From: an uncultured Bacteroides sp.
GTDB taxonomy: Bacteria > Bacteroidota > Bacteroidia > Bacteroidales > Bacteroidaceae
DNA length: 50,492 bases
Assembly: GCF_959029255.1 (NCBI RefSeq)
Contig: NZ_CAUFUE010000031.1
Coordinates: 1 to 50,492, forward strand
Direction: 5' to 3'
Shown here piece by piece: positions 33,239-41,391 of the stretch (position 1 is its first letter; every line of letters starts with the position of its first letter). Under the pieces are notes generated by a model. The model saw nothing but the letters and a program-made list of their open reading frames with translations. It did no database searches and had not been told where the DNA came from. A program made the position numbers and the translations under genes.

Positions 33239-36200
33239 TTATAATGAGAATTTTACACCCAAATTCACGCGCTTCATGATAGGATAAGCACCATAGTTGG
33301 CACCTGCACCCGAGAAATTGCCTTCACGGTCATCCGGCATGCGCGACCACATCCACAGGTTGTTTCCACTTAAGAAAATCCGCAGGCCGGAAACGCCCAA
33401 TTGGCGTGTCCAATTGTTTTTGAAAGTATATGAAACCTCCACGTTCTTTAAACGGATAAAGGAAGCATCGTATACATATTGCGTGCCATTATAAGCCGCT
33501 ACTTTCGAGGACAACCAACGGGGAGTGACAAAGTCGGCGGCATCGCCTGCTTCCGACCACCAGGTACCGGTATCAAATACCACATTATAACGATTTGCAA
33601 AACAGTCCAGATTCACGGTACGACTCACATTTGTCACGCCATAGAACTGGGCAAAACAACTAAAGCCTTTCCACTCAAAGCCCACCGTTGCATTGTAAGT
33701 GTTTTGAGGAGTACCGGAATATCCGTAAGGAGCCTGGTCGTCCTGGTCAATCACACCGTTTCCGTCAAAGTCCACTATATAATAATCACCGGGAATGCGG
33801 CTGTCGTTATTAGCCTCATGCTTGGGGCTACCATACAATTCATCATACGAACCGATAAATCCTTTGTCAAGGTAATAGCGCCCCTGTCCCATGGAAAAGC
33901 CTGCTGCCTTACGATAGCCTGGCAAGAGTGGCATATCATCTTTTAAAATCACTTTATTCTCCGAATGGGTCATACTCATGTTAGCCCACACGCGCATCTC
34001 ATTCTTGAACCTTTTGTTGAAACGCAATTCCAACTCGTAACCACGGGTATTTACTTTACCTTTATTCACGGTGGCAGGGTTCTGGCCATAATAAGAAGGA
34101 ACAGAGCGGCTGCCGCCTTTGATGAGGATATCCGAGCGTTTGTCGCGGAACACTTCCACACTACCGGCAATCAGCCCCTCGAATAGAGCGTAGTCGATAC
34201 CGAAGTTTAATTTCTTCACTTTTTCCCAATGCACGTCTTCATTTCCTACTACACTCTCCCTGTACCAACTGTAAGGGCTTTTTCCTCCACGCCTTGAAGG
34301 ATCCATATAAGTCTGCCAGCCTGAGCTATAAGCCCATTGGTCCTGGAAAAGCCAACGACCGTCTACATTGTCGTCACCAATTTCACCGTATGAAGCTCTG
34401 ATTTTCATCATATCCAGAATTTTCTTCTCGCGTAAGAAAGCCATGAACAGTTCTTCACTAATCATCCAGCCAATGGCTCCCGAATTGAAGAAAGCAAAAC
34501 GATTGTCTTTGCTAAATTTTTCCGAACCATTATAAGCGCCATTGTATTCTATGAAATAACGGCCTGCCCAATCGTAGGTGGTACGAAAAGCCCAATCTTC
34601 ACGATAATGAGGAATTTCACTACCTTTGGCAGTTTCCTGGCGGCTGAACAATCCCATTGCCGTAACACTGTGTTTGTTGAAATCACGCGCCCAGTTCAAC
34701 TGCAACTGGTAGTTCAAACTGCGTCGGGTAGATTTATTATTCACCGTACCGCCTTTGGTATCCCAGTCCAAAATAGGATACATGTCAAATTGGTTGCTAC
34801 TATCAAAGGGGAATTGGTAAGTCACAAGTCCCGTGTCAGGATCAATATATTTGCGACGTTGGTTAGAACCATTGTTGGATTGAGGTTCCTCGATACCACG
34901 GTCATTTTCCACAAACGTGTTGTCCCAAGCAATCATACCTCTGAATTTCAGTCCCTTGGTAACGAAATCCAGTTTCTGTTCCAATACAAAGTCAGTAGTG
35001 ATGCGGGTAGTGGTATGCTGTGCGGCACCACCGGTCGCTATCAAGTCGATGGAATTGTACATATTGATATCAGAAGGATAGAACCCCAATGAACCATCGC
35101 TGTAACGGGGAAGGAAAATATCAGGTGGAGTACGGTATACACCTGCCCATGCGCCTGCCTGTTTAGTGGGTGTTCCACTAGTAACACTACTATAATAGAA
35201 AGGACGTTCGTTCTGACCACTGGAACCAGCCACACTTACTTTGAAAAGGGTGGTCTTGGTAATGTTGAAGTCCAGGTTACTACGCATATTGATACGGCTG
35301 TAGCCATATCCATTGTCATAACCACGCCCCGTTTCGAACTCACGGAACAAGTCGCCCTCGTGCACATAGTCTATCGAAGCAAAATATTTCACGAATTTAG
35401 TACCGCCGCTAATGTTCAGATTTGCGTTGTAAGACATGGCGAAATCTTTGAACAACGCTTTTTTCCAGTCAACATTCGGATACCGTTCGCGCTGTTCCAC
35501 CGAAGTCTGATTGCGGAAATTATCAATAAAATCCTGTGAACGGATATCATTCCATGAATCTGGGTTCAAATTCAATTCATGTTCAATAGCCATATTACGA
35601 GCCATGTAAGCGTCGTAAGAGTCCAATTTATTAGGTATGCGTGAAGGGGTCTTAAGTATCGCGTTGGCAGATACATTGATTTTAGCCTTGCCTTCCGCAC
35701 CTCGCTTGGTGGTAATCAAGATAACGCCATTGGCGCCTTTCACACCATAAACGGCAGTGGCGGAAGCATCTTTCAATACGGATAACGTTTCCACAGAAGC
35801 CATATCCACACTACTCATGGGGCGTTCCACTCCATCCACCAGCACCAGAGGGTCGCTACTGTTCCAGGAGCTGGCACCGCGAATAGTAATTTTGGGTTCT
35901 TCATCACCCGGCATACCGTTGTCCTGCGCCGTGATGACACCCGGCAGGTTACCGGTTAAAGCCGAACCGATGTCGGTGATACCCGCCGAACGTTCCAGTA
36001 CCTTACCTGTGGTCTGCGCAATGGCACCTACCACACTGGCTTTCTTTTGCTGGCCATAACCCACTACCACCACTTCTTCCAGTTGCTGGGAATCATCTTC
36101 CAGCATCACACGAATAATACCTTTGGAATTCGCCTTGATTTCTTTCGACTTCATGCCGATGAAAGACACCACCAAGACAGAATTTTCCTTAATGCCTGAT

Positions 36201-36406
36201 AAAATAAAATTACCATCTATATCAGAAATGGTACCTACTGAATTGTTACCTTTCAATACAATGGAAGCACCAATTATACTCTCTCCATTTGAATCGACAA
36301 CTACTCCCCTAACCTGTGATTCTTGTGCCTGCAAATTAAGACACGAAAATAACATCAATAGAAACAGATAAGGAATTTTTCGCAACTCTTGTTTCACATT
36401 TTTCAT
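33239..36406 (-). CDS. xusA: SusC/RagA-family TonB-dependent transporter, first pair
   Basis: Predicted 1,055-residue outer-membrane importer and first gene of the xylan operon. After the signal peptide (residues 1-27) comes a carboxypeptidase-regulatory-like domain (RGVVVDSNGESIIGASIVLKG to about residue 110), then the TonB-box region EEVVVVGYGQQKKASVVGAI, the plug with SVETLSVLKDASATAVYGVKGANGVILITTKRG, and the barrel ending VNLGVKFSL. No STN domain is present, so regulation through an anti-sigma factor is unlikely; a hybrid two-component sensor outside the window is more plausible. The leader of about 240 bases and direct repeats upstream are described separately. Confidence 0.9.
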   Translation of the reverse strand: MKNVKQELRKIPYLFLLMLFSCLNLQAQESQVRGVVVDSNGESIIGASIVLKGNNSVGTISDIDGNFILSGIKENSVLVVSFIGMKSKEIKANSKGIIRVMLEDDSQQLEEVVVVGYGQQKKASVVGAIAQTTGKVLERSAGITDIGSALTGNLPGVITAQDNGMPGDEEPKITIRGASSWNSSDPLVLVDGVERPMSSVDMASVETLSVLKDASATAVYGVKGANGVILITTKRGAEGKAKINVSANAILKTPSRIPNKLDSYDAYMARNMAIEHELNLNPDSWNDIRSQDFIDNFRNQTSVEQRERYPNVDWKKALFKDFAMSYNANLNISGGTKFVKYFASIDYVHEGDLFREFETGRGYDNGYGYSRINMRSNLDFNITKTTLFKVSVAGSSGQNERPFYYSSVTSGTPTKQAGAWAGVYRTPPDIFLPRYSDGSLGFYPSDINMYNSIDLIATGGAAQHTTTRITTDFVLEQKLDFVTKGLKFRGMIAWDNTFVENDRGIEEPQSNNGSNQRRKYIDPDTGLVTYQFPFDSSNQFDMYPILDWDTKGGTVNNKSTRRSLNYQLQLNWARDFNKHSVTAMGLFSRQETAKGSEIPHYREDWAFRTTYDWAGRYFIEYNGAYNGSEKFSKDNRFAFFNSGAIGWMISEELFMAFLREKKILDMMKIRASYGEIGDDNVDGRWLFQDQWAYSSGWQTYMDPSRRGGKSPYSWYRESVVGNEDVHWEKVKKLNFGIDYALFEGLIAGSVEVFRDKRSDILIKGGSRSVPSYYGQNPATVNKGKVNTRGYELELRFNKRFKNEMRVWANMSMTHSENKVILKDDMPLLPGYRKAAGFSMGQGRYYLDKGFIGSYDELYGSPKHEANNDSRIPGDYYIVDFDGNGVIDQDDQAPYGYSGTPQNTYNATVGFEWKGFSCFAQFYGVTNVSRTVNLDCFANRYNVVFDTGTWWSEAGDAADFVTPRWLSSKVAAYNGTQYVYDASFIRLKNVEVSYTFKNNWTRQLGVSGLRIFLSGNNLWMWSRMPDDREGNFSGAGANYGAYPIMKRVNLGVKFSL

Positions 36407-36654
36407 TATCTTTCTTTTAAATTAAAATGTTGCATTTTATTTTGAATGTTTTTGTTTACTCAATACAGCACTCCTGTTTCTTCAAGGAGTTACAAGCAGA
36501 GCAAATCATCATACACGAATGTGCATTCCCTTAGCAAAGCGCTATGAGGGATAGGGCGGGAAAAGGATGTTTTTCATATCGGTTAATTTATATTTTAAGA
36601 ATAAATCATTCTCACAACGCATTTATTTAACTATTTTTCATGCATTTGAGTATG

Positions 36655-36662
36655 CAAATATA
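36655..36662 (-). promoter_or_regulatory. Candidate -7 box for the xus operon
   Basis: The minus strand reads TATATTTG, an exact TAnnTTTG match. Start of transcription would be near 36648, giving a leader of about 240 bases. There is no -33 TTTG, as expected for a promoter that needs an activator. Confidence 0.4.
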
Positions 36663-36692
36663 TGCGTATTAAAATATAATAACCTTTATAAT

Positions 36693-36744
36693 ACTACATC
36701 AAAAGTTTCTCAATCTCTATTTAAGACTACATCAGGACTTTCTC
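36693..36744 (-). promoter_or_regulatory. Direct repeat pair, candidate activator site for the xus operon
   Basis: Two 19-base copies start with ACTACATCA and end with TTTCTC (36693-36711 and 36726-36744), matching at 16 of 19 positions with a 33-bp period, about three helical turns. They lie about 45-96 bases upstream of the proposed transcription start, a fitting place for a hybrid two-component or other activator. Confidence 0.45.
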
Positions 36745-36861
36745 TTTATATTTTTATTTAACTAATAAACAGTATATTAACACATCCATATCTTTACATC
36801 TATCAAATTTAAAAGTTTTTCAGGAAGAGCTACAGTTTTTAGTTTATGAATGGACAAAGCA

Positions 36862-36913
36862 AGAAAACAAAAGGCACGAATTCATCCCCCCAAAGAAGGT
36901 ATGAATCCGTGCC
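36862..36913 (-). terminator. Terminator of the hut operon
   Basis: GGCACGAATTCAT (36873-36885) pairs with ATGAATCCGTGCC (36901-36913) at 12 of 13 positions. On the minus strand it is followed by TTTTGTTTTC. It lies 25 bases past the hutH stop. Confidence 0.78.
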
Positions 36914-36937
36914 CGTTTACCCCATTGGGGGTGAAGG

Positions 36938-38434
36938 TCAAAAGTCGTATTTTGTACGGTTGAGGAAAGCTACAGTTTTATGAATTTCTTTGTACATCAC
37001 GATATCATCTTTTACAAAGGGGACCTCCTTGCGATATTCGTGTAAGAAACGTTCCAATATCGGAGAAGTTTTCGACGGACGGCGAAAGTCAATGCCCTGT
37101 GCCGCATTCATCAGCTCAATGGCAAGAATGTGTTCCAGATTATCCATGATACGATAAAGCTTCGTTGCGGCATTGGCACCCATACTGACGTGATCTTCTT
37201 GCCCGTTGCTGGAAACGATAGAGTCGCTGCTGGCAGCATAGCAGTACATTTTATTCTGGCTCACCATAGATGCGGCGGCATACTGTGGAATCATGAAACC
37301 GGAATTCAGACCGGGATTGGCAACCAGGAATTCGGGCAACCCGCGCAAGCCCATAATGAGCTGTGCAACACGGCGTTCGGAGATATTACCCAATTCGGCA
37401 AGCGCGATGCCCAAGAAATCATACGAAATGGCGAGCGGCTGGCCGTGAAAGTTTCCACCGGAAATAATACGGTCTTCATCGGGAAAGATGGTGGGATTAT
37501 CCGTCACAGAGTTAATTTCCGTAAGCAAAACAGAAGAGACATAACGGATAGCATCCTTTGTTGCACCATGCACCTGAGGGATGCAGCGGAAAGAATACGG
37601 GTCTTGTACATGTTTGCCGGGACGGGCAATAAGCTCACTGCCTTCCAACAACTTACGGAAGTTTTCACCCGTTTCAATCTGACCTTTGTGGGGGCGTATC
37701 TGCTGAATGCAATCCATAAACGGATCGATGCGTCCATCAAAAGCTTCTAAAGAAAGAGCAGCTATCAAGTCGGCTTTCTTGGAAAGACGGAAGGCTTTAA
37801 GGATGGCAAACACGCCATTGGCACTCATAAACTGCGTACCGTTCAGCAAAGCAAGCCCTTCTTTACTCATCAATTTTACCGGTTCCCAACCAAACTCATC
37901 GAGCACACTGATAGCTTCGCGTTTCCTTCCTTTATAATAAACATCGCCCACACCGATAAGGGGAAGAAAAAGATTGGCAAGGGGAGCGAGGTCGCCCGAA
38001 GCGCCCAGCGAACCACGGTCGTAGACGATAGGCATCACATCGTTGTTGAAAAAGTCGAGAATGCGTTGCACGGTAATGACTTGCACACCGCTATGCCCCA
38101 ATGAAAGAGCATGCGCCTTGAGCAGCATCATCAATTTAATGATGACGGGACGAATTTCTTCACCCACGCTGCAAGCATGGCTTTTAATCAGGTTTTCCTG
38201 CAGGGTGCCCAGTTCGTCCGGTGAAATGCTTTTGCTGCACAAAGAGCCGAAACCGGTAGTAATTCCATAAAGCGGTTCTTCGGAAGAAGCGATTTTCTTA
38301 TCCAAATAATCACGGCATTTTTGTATACGCTGTTTGGCTTCGGGAGCCAATTCGAGCTTCAGGTTTTCGTTGATGATGCGTTCGATGACATCGAAAGTAA
38401 GTTCGCCCGAACCGACATAATAGACATTGTTCAT
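36938..38434 (-). CDS. hutH: Histidine ammonia-lyase
   Basis: Predicted 498-residue cytoplasmic enzyme removing ammonia from histidine to give urocanate, the first step of histidine breakdown. The active-site tripeptide that cyclises to the MIO group is Ala145-Ser146-Gly147 in GSLGASGDLAPLA. Other family segments are YGITTGFGSL, NGTQFMSANG, QDPYSFRCIPQVHGA and SSNGQEDHVSMGANAA. The length is typical (about 500-510). It is the last gene of the hut operon and overlaps the cyclodeaminase gene by four bases. Confidence 0.96.
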   Translation of the reverse strand: MNNVYYVGSGELTFDVIERIINENLKLELAPEAKQRIQKCRDYLDKKIASSEEPLYGITTGFGSLCSKSISPDELGTLQENLIKSHACSVGEEIRPVIIKLMMLLKAHALSLGHSGVQVITVQRILDFFNNDVMPIVYDRGSLGASGDLAPLANLFLPLIGVGDVYYKGRKREAISVLDEFGWEPVKLMSKEGLALLNGTQFMSANGVFAILKAFRLSKKADLIAALSLEAFDGRIDPFMDCIQQIRPHKGQIETGENFRKLLEGSELIARPGKHVQDPYSFRCIPQVHGATKDAIRYVSSVLLTEINSVTDNPTIFPDEDRIISGGNFHGQPLAISYDFLGIALAELGNISERRVAQLIMGLRGLPEFLVANPGLNSGFMIPQYAAASMVSQNKMYCYAASSDSIVSSNGQEDHVSMGANAATKLYRIMDNLEHILAIELMNAAQGIDFRRPSKTSPILERFLHEYRKEVPFVKDDIVMYKEIHKTVAFLNRTKYDF

Positions 38435-39060
38435 ACTTTGAGCTCCTGATTGATTTCGTCCAACAATTCTTTTTCTTTTTCACAAGCAAGTTGTTCCAAA
38501 CTATCCGCTTCGGCTTGCAATTTGGCTACAAACTCCTTATCTTTCAGTGAACCGAGGTTGATGCGCACATTCATCAACGCACCCAGCACGGCAGAACGGG
38601 CAGACATCATGGCAACACAAGCGTCTGTCACGGCATTCCGATTACCCAGACGGGCTACATCCATGATGATGTTCATCAGTTCGTAGGCATTCCGGGCCAC
38701 CTGCATAGGTACAAGAGCGGCAAACTTGGTAGCTTCCTGGATAGCGGCACTGCGAGCGGCTTTTTCTTCATCCGTAGCTTTAGGCATCTTGAAGCAAGCA
38801 AACACACTATCGTATGCCTCGGAATCCCGGTCGATATCTTCTACAAACGCCCCTTCGGACTGCACGGCAATATCGAAAATATGCTGCATCAGTTCTTCAT
38901 GAACTTCATAACCTTTTTTACCAATAGTAAGATTTGCAACCATCGCTGCCAAAGCTGAAGCAATGGCACCATTCAATGCGGCGATACTTCCACCACCGGG
39001 GACGGGGTCACTACCCGCCACTTTATTCAAGAAATCTTTTACTGTTAAATCGACTAACAT
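38431..39060 (-). CDS. Formimidoyltetrahydrofolate cyclodeaminase-family protein
   Basis: Predicted 209-residue helical protein of the FTCD C-terminal/FchA family, which releases ammonia from 5-formimino-tetrahydrofolate to give methenyl-tetrahydrofolate. Typical segments are FLNKVAGSDPVPGGGSIAALNGAIASALAAMVANL and GNRNAVTDACVAMMSARSAVLGALMNVRINL. In mammals this domain is fused to the formimidoyltransferase; here they are separate genes of one operon. I chose ATG 39060 instead of 39123, because the longer form adds a 21-residue tail that overlaps hutI and is not family-like. This start leaves 17 bases after hutI. Confidence 0.9.
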   Translation of the reverse strand: MLVDLTVKDFLNKVAGSDPVPGGGSIAALNGAIASALAAMVANLTIGKKGYEVHEELMQHIFDIAVQSEGAFVEDIDRDSEAYDSVFACFKMPKATDEEKAARSAAIQEATKFAALVPMQVARNAYELMNIIMDVARLGNRNAVTDACVAMMSARSAVLGALMNVRINLGSLKDKEFVAKLQAEADSLEQLACEKEKELLDEINQELKV

Positions 39061-39077
39061 AGTATTATTGTTTTTGA

Positions 39078-40328
39078 TTAAGTTGTATAAAGCACCCCTT
39101 CCTTTATCGTTGTATTCACGCAATTCATACCAACATAGTAGGGCAGGAAATGATAATTATCGGTATTCAGCACTACAAAATCACCTTTCTTCCCCACTTC
39201 GATACTACCGATACTATCAGCACGATTCAAAGCGGCGGCACCATTCAGGGTAAGAGCTGTGATAGCTTCTTCAAGACTCATCTTCATATAGATGCATGCC
39301 AGCGCAAAGGTCAACGGGATAGACCCTGAGAAACAACTGCCCGGATTTAAATCAGTGGCAAGCGCCACCGCACATCCCACATCAATCATTTCCCGTGCAC
39401 GGGCGTATGGTTCTTTCAGCGCAAAAGCAGTCAGAGGGAGCAAAGTTGCCACAACACCCCTGTCAGCCATCGCACGAATATCCGCATCGGATGCATGCAA
39501 CAGATGGTCGGCAGAGACAGCGGAAAGTTCCGCAGCCAACCCGGCACCTCCCAAGGGAACGATTTCGTCAGCATGAAGTTTCAATTTCAGCCCCATCTCA
39601 CGAGCGGCAAGCAAAAGACGCCGGGACTGCCCGATAGAAAATACACCTTGTTCACAGAAGACGTCACAGAACTCCGCCAAGTTGTTTTGAACCACACCAG
39701 GCATTACTTCACTAATAATGAAATCGACATACTCGTCAGTCCGCCCCCTGTATTCATCGGGAACAGCATGCGCCCCAAGGAAAGTAGAAACGACATCTAC
39801 CCGCTTATGTTCATCATTATTCAAGCTACGCATCACACGGAGTTGCAGAAGTTCCGTCTCCCTATCCAGTCCATAGCCGCTTTTACCTTCCACGGTAGTG
39901 ACCCCCATTGCGGACATCTGTTTGATGAAACCATCAGCTTTGCCGCGCAACTGAATGAAATTACTGTCACGAGTGGCTTTCACCGTGCTCACAATGCCGC
40001 CCCCCCGTTCCATAATCGACATATAACTTTCACCCTTCAGCCGCCACGAAAACTCCTCGGCACGTTCGCCACCAAACACAAAATGTGTATGCGAATCGAC
40101 AAAACCCGGTAAAAGACATCTACCGCGAGCATTGTAATGCCAGTAGTGCCGGTAATAGCCATCACGTTTCTCCCCCCTATTGGGACCGACGTATGTAATG
40201 ATGCCGTCGGTTACCTCCACCGTAGCATTATCCTGTATCAGCAACTCCGACATTTCCGTTCCCCGCCGGGCGGAAAAGCCGATAGGCGTCACAACGCGGG
40301 CATTGAATATTATCAGGTTTTCTTTCAT
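39078..40328 (-). CDS. hutI: Imidazolonepropionase
   Basis: Predicted 416-residue metal-dependent amidohydrolase that opens imidazolone-5-propionate to N-formimino-glutamate, step three of the pathway. The metal site starts with His80 and His82 in PGFVDSHTHFVFGG. Other family segments are KSGYGLDRETELLQLRVM, TFLGAHAVPDEYRG, LKLHADEIVPLGGAGLA (metal His), SADHLLHAS and ATDLNPGSCF. Length and motif order are standard. It lies between the formimidoyltransferase and cyclodeaminase genes with short gaps. Confidence 0.96.
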   Translation of the reverse strand: MKENLIIFNARVVTPIGFSARRGTEMSELLIQDNATVEVTDGIITYVGPNRGEKRDGYYRHYWHYNARGRCLLPGFVDSHTHFVFGGERAEEFSWRLKGESYMSIMERGGGIVSTVKATRDSNFIQLRGKADGFIKQMSAMGVTTVEGKSGYGLDRETELLQLRVMRSLNNDEHKRVDVVSTFLGAHAVPDEYRGRTDEYVDFIISEVMPGVVQNNLAEFCDVFCEQGVFSIGQSRRLLLAAREMGLKLKLHADEIVPLGGAGLAAELSAVSADHLLHASDADIRAMADRGVVATLLPLTAFALKEPYARAREMIDVGCAVALATDLNPGSCFSGSIPLTFALACIYMKMSLEEAITALTLNGAAALNRADSIGSIEVGKKGDFVVLNTDNYHFLPYYVGMNCVNTTIKEGVLYTT

Positions 40329-40350
40329 TTACATGTATTTTGCGGTTAGT

Positions 40351-41250
40351 TTATTCTTCCATAATCCTTGCTTCCAGCACCTGCTGCATGGAGAAGTTCT
40401 CCAGTCCGAGATAGTAGGATGCCACGTCAATCAGCGCTTCCATCGGAACAAGTCCGATAATTTCGCTGCCTACAATGCTGACACCGTAACGGCGGGCTTC
40501 GATACGCACCAGTTCGAAAGCACGGTAGAGGGCCGTGCGGGTATAGTCGGTCATGTTGATAGACACTTGGGTGATGCCCCTGTCTTTGAGTTCCACGCCC
40601 ATGGCCTTGCAATATCGAAGTCCGCCGCCGATAAACCGGATTTTCTTGGCAATATCGTGTGCAATATCCAGGCTCGGGGTATTGAGGTTGATGTTATACG
40701 CCACCAGTGGCATACGTGCGCCGATAGCAACCGTTCCGGCAGTGGGATGCCGCTCGGCCGGTCCGAAGTCGGGATGCCATTCGGGTAGTTTAATCTTTTC
40801 CGCCATTCCCTCAAATTCTCCCTTACGAACAGCCGCAAGGTTCTCCCGATGGGGTGCCGACGCAGATTTCTCATAAAGGAAAACAGGCAGGTTATATCGT
40901 TTCGCCACTTCCTCTCCCACTTCTCTAGAAAGTGCAATGGCTTCTTCCATCGTTGTATTCTTGATGGGTATAAAGGGCACCACATCTACCGCACCCATCC
41001 GGGGATGTTGCCCCCGATGCACATTCAAGTCGATAAGGCTCACTGCCACGCCGATAGCATCGAGCACTGCATCCCTTAGCGGTTCTGGTTCTCCTACCAC
41101 AGTGACAACTAACCGGTTATGGTCTTCGTCATTACTATAATCTAATAGTTTCACACCTTGTCTGCCCCTGAAAGGAGCCACTATCCGGTCGATTTTCTGC
41201 AAATCGCGTCCCTCACTGAAATTGGGAACACACTCTACGATTTTATTCAT
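40351..41250 (-). CDS. Glutamate formimidoyltransferase
   Basis: Predicted 299-residue cytoplasmic enzyme that moves the formimino group from N-formimino-glutamate to tetrahydrofolate, releasing glutamate. It opens with the family signature IVECVPNFSEGRD and continues with DEDHNRLVVTVVGEP, NVHRGQHPRMGAVDVVPFIP (active-site His) and VGARMPLVAYNINLNT-like IGARMPLVAYNINLNT. This is the stand-alone N-terminal half of the fused mammalian FTCD. With the cyclodeaminase at 38,431-39,060 it completes the tetrahydrofolate branch, so no HutG or HutF route is needed. A hairpin repeat separates it from hutU. Confidence 0.94.
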   Translation of the reverse strand: MNKIVECVPNFSEGRDLQKIDRIVAPFRGRQGVKLLDYSNDEDHNRLVVTVVGEPEPLRDAVLDAIGVAVSLIDLNVHRGQHPRMGAVDVVPFIPIKNTTMEEAIALSREVGEEVAKRYNLPVFLYEKSASAPHRENLAAVRKGEFEGMAEKIKLPEWHPDFGPAERHPTAGTVAIGARMPLVAYNINLNTPSLDIAHDIAKKIRFIGGGLRYCKAMGVELKDRGITQVSINMTDYTRTALYRAFELVRIEARRYGVSIVGSEIIGLVPMEALIDVASYYLGLENFSMQQVLEARIMEE

Positions 41251-41266
41251 AATTGCATGTTTGGAA

Positions 41267-41391
41267 ATGAAGAATGAAAAATGAAGAATTCAGCTGCATT
41301 ATGAATTTGGCTGCATTATGAATTTGGCTATGCCATGCAAGCATGCCGCAAGGCAATTCTTCATTCTTCATTTTTCATTCTTCATTAAATT
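41267..41391. repeat. Intergenic hairpin repeat, copy B
   Basis: Arms of ATGAAGAATG type (41267-41290 and 41355-41385) are inverted complements, and the loop shares AAGCATGCCGCAA with copy A at 3,504-3,601. A 17-bp tandem duplication, GCTGCATTATGAATTTG, lies in the loop (41293-41309 and 41310-41326). The hutU stop codon (41385-41387) overlaps the end of the right arm, so the element overlaps the very end of that gene. Confidence 0.78.

Larger units (their letters stand above)
36407..36861. other. Non-coding leader and regulatory region of the xus operon
   Basis: About 450 bases without a credible gene lie between the xusA start and the hut terminator. The region is strongly AT-rich. It holds a candidate -7 box at 36655-36662, a direct repeat pair at 36693-36744 and a second possible -7 box at 36804-36811 (TAAATTTG on the minus strand). 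I see no RNA gene or mobile element. Confidence 0.6.

Noticed and set aside
36567..36761. 64-codon plus-strand open frame in the xus leader
   Set aside because: Its AT-rich composition, lack of domain and overlap with candidate promoter elements make it a chance frame.
39061..39123. Longer N-terminus for the cyclodeaminase gene
   Set aside because: The extra 21 residues overlap hutI and do not resemble the family, which starts near MLVDLTVKDFL.
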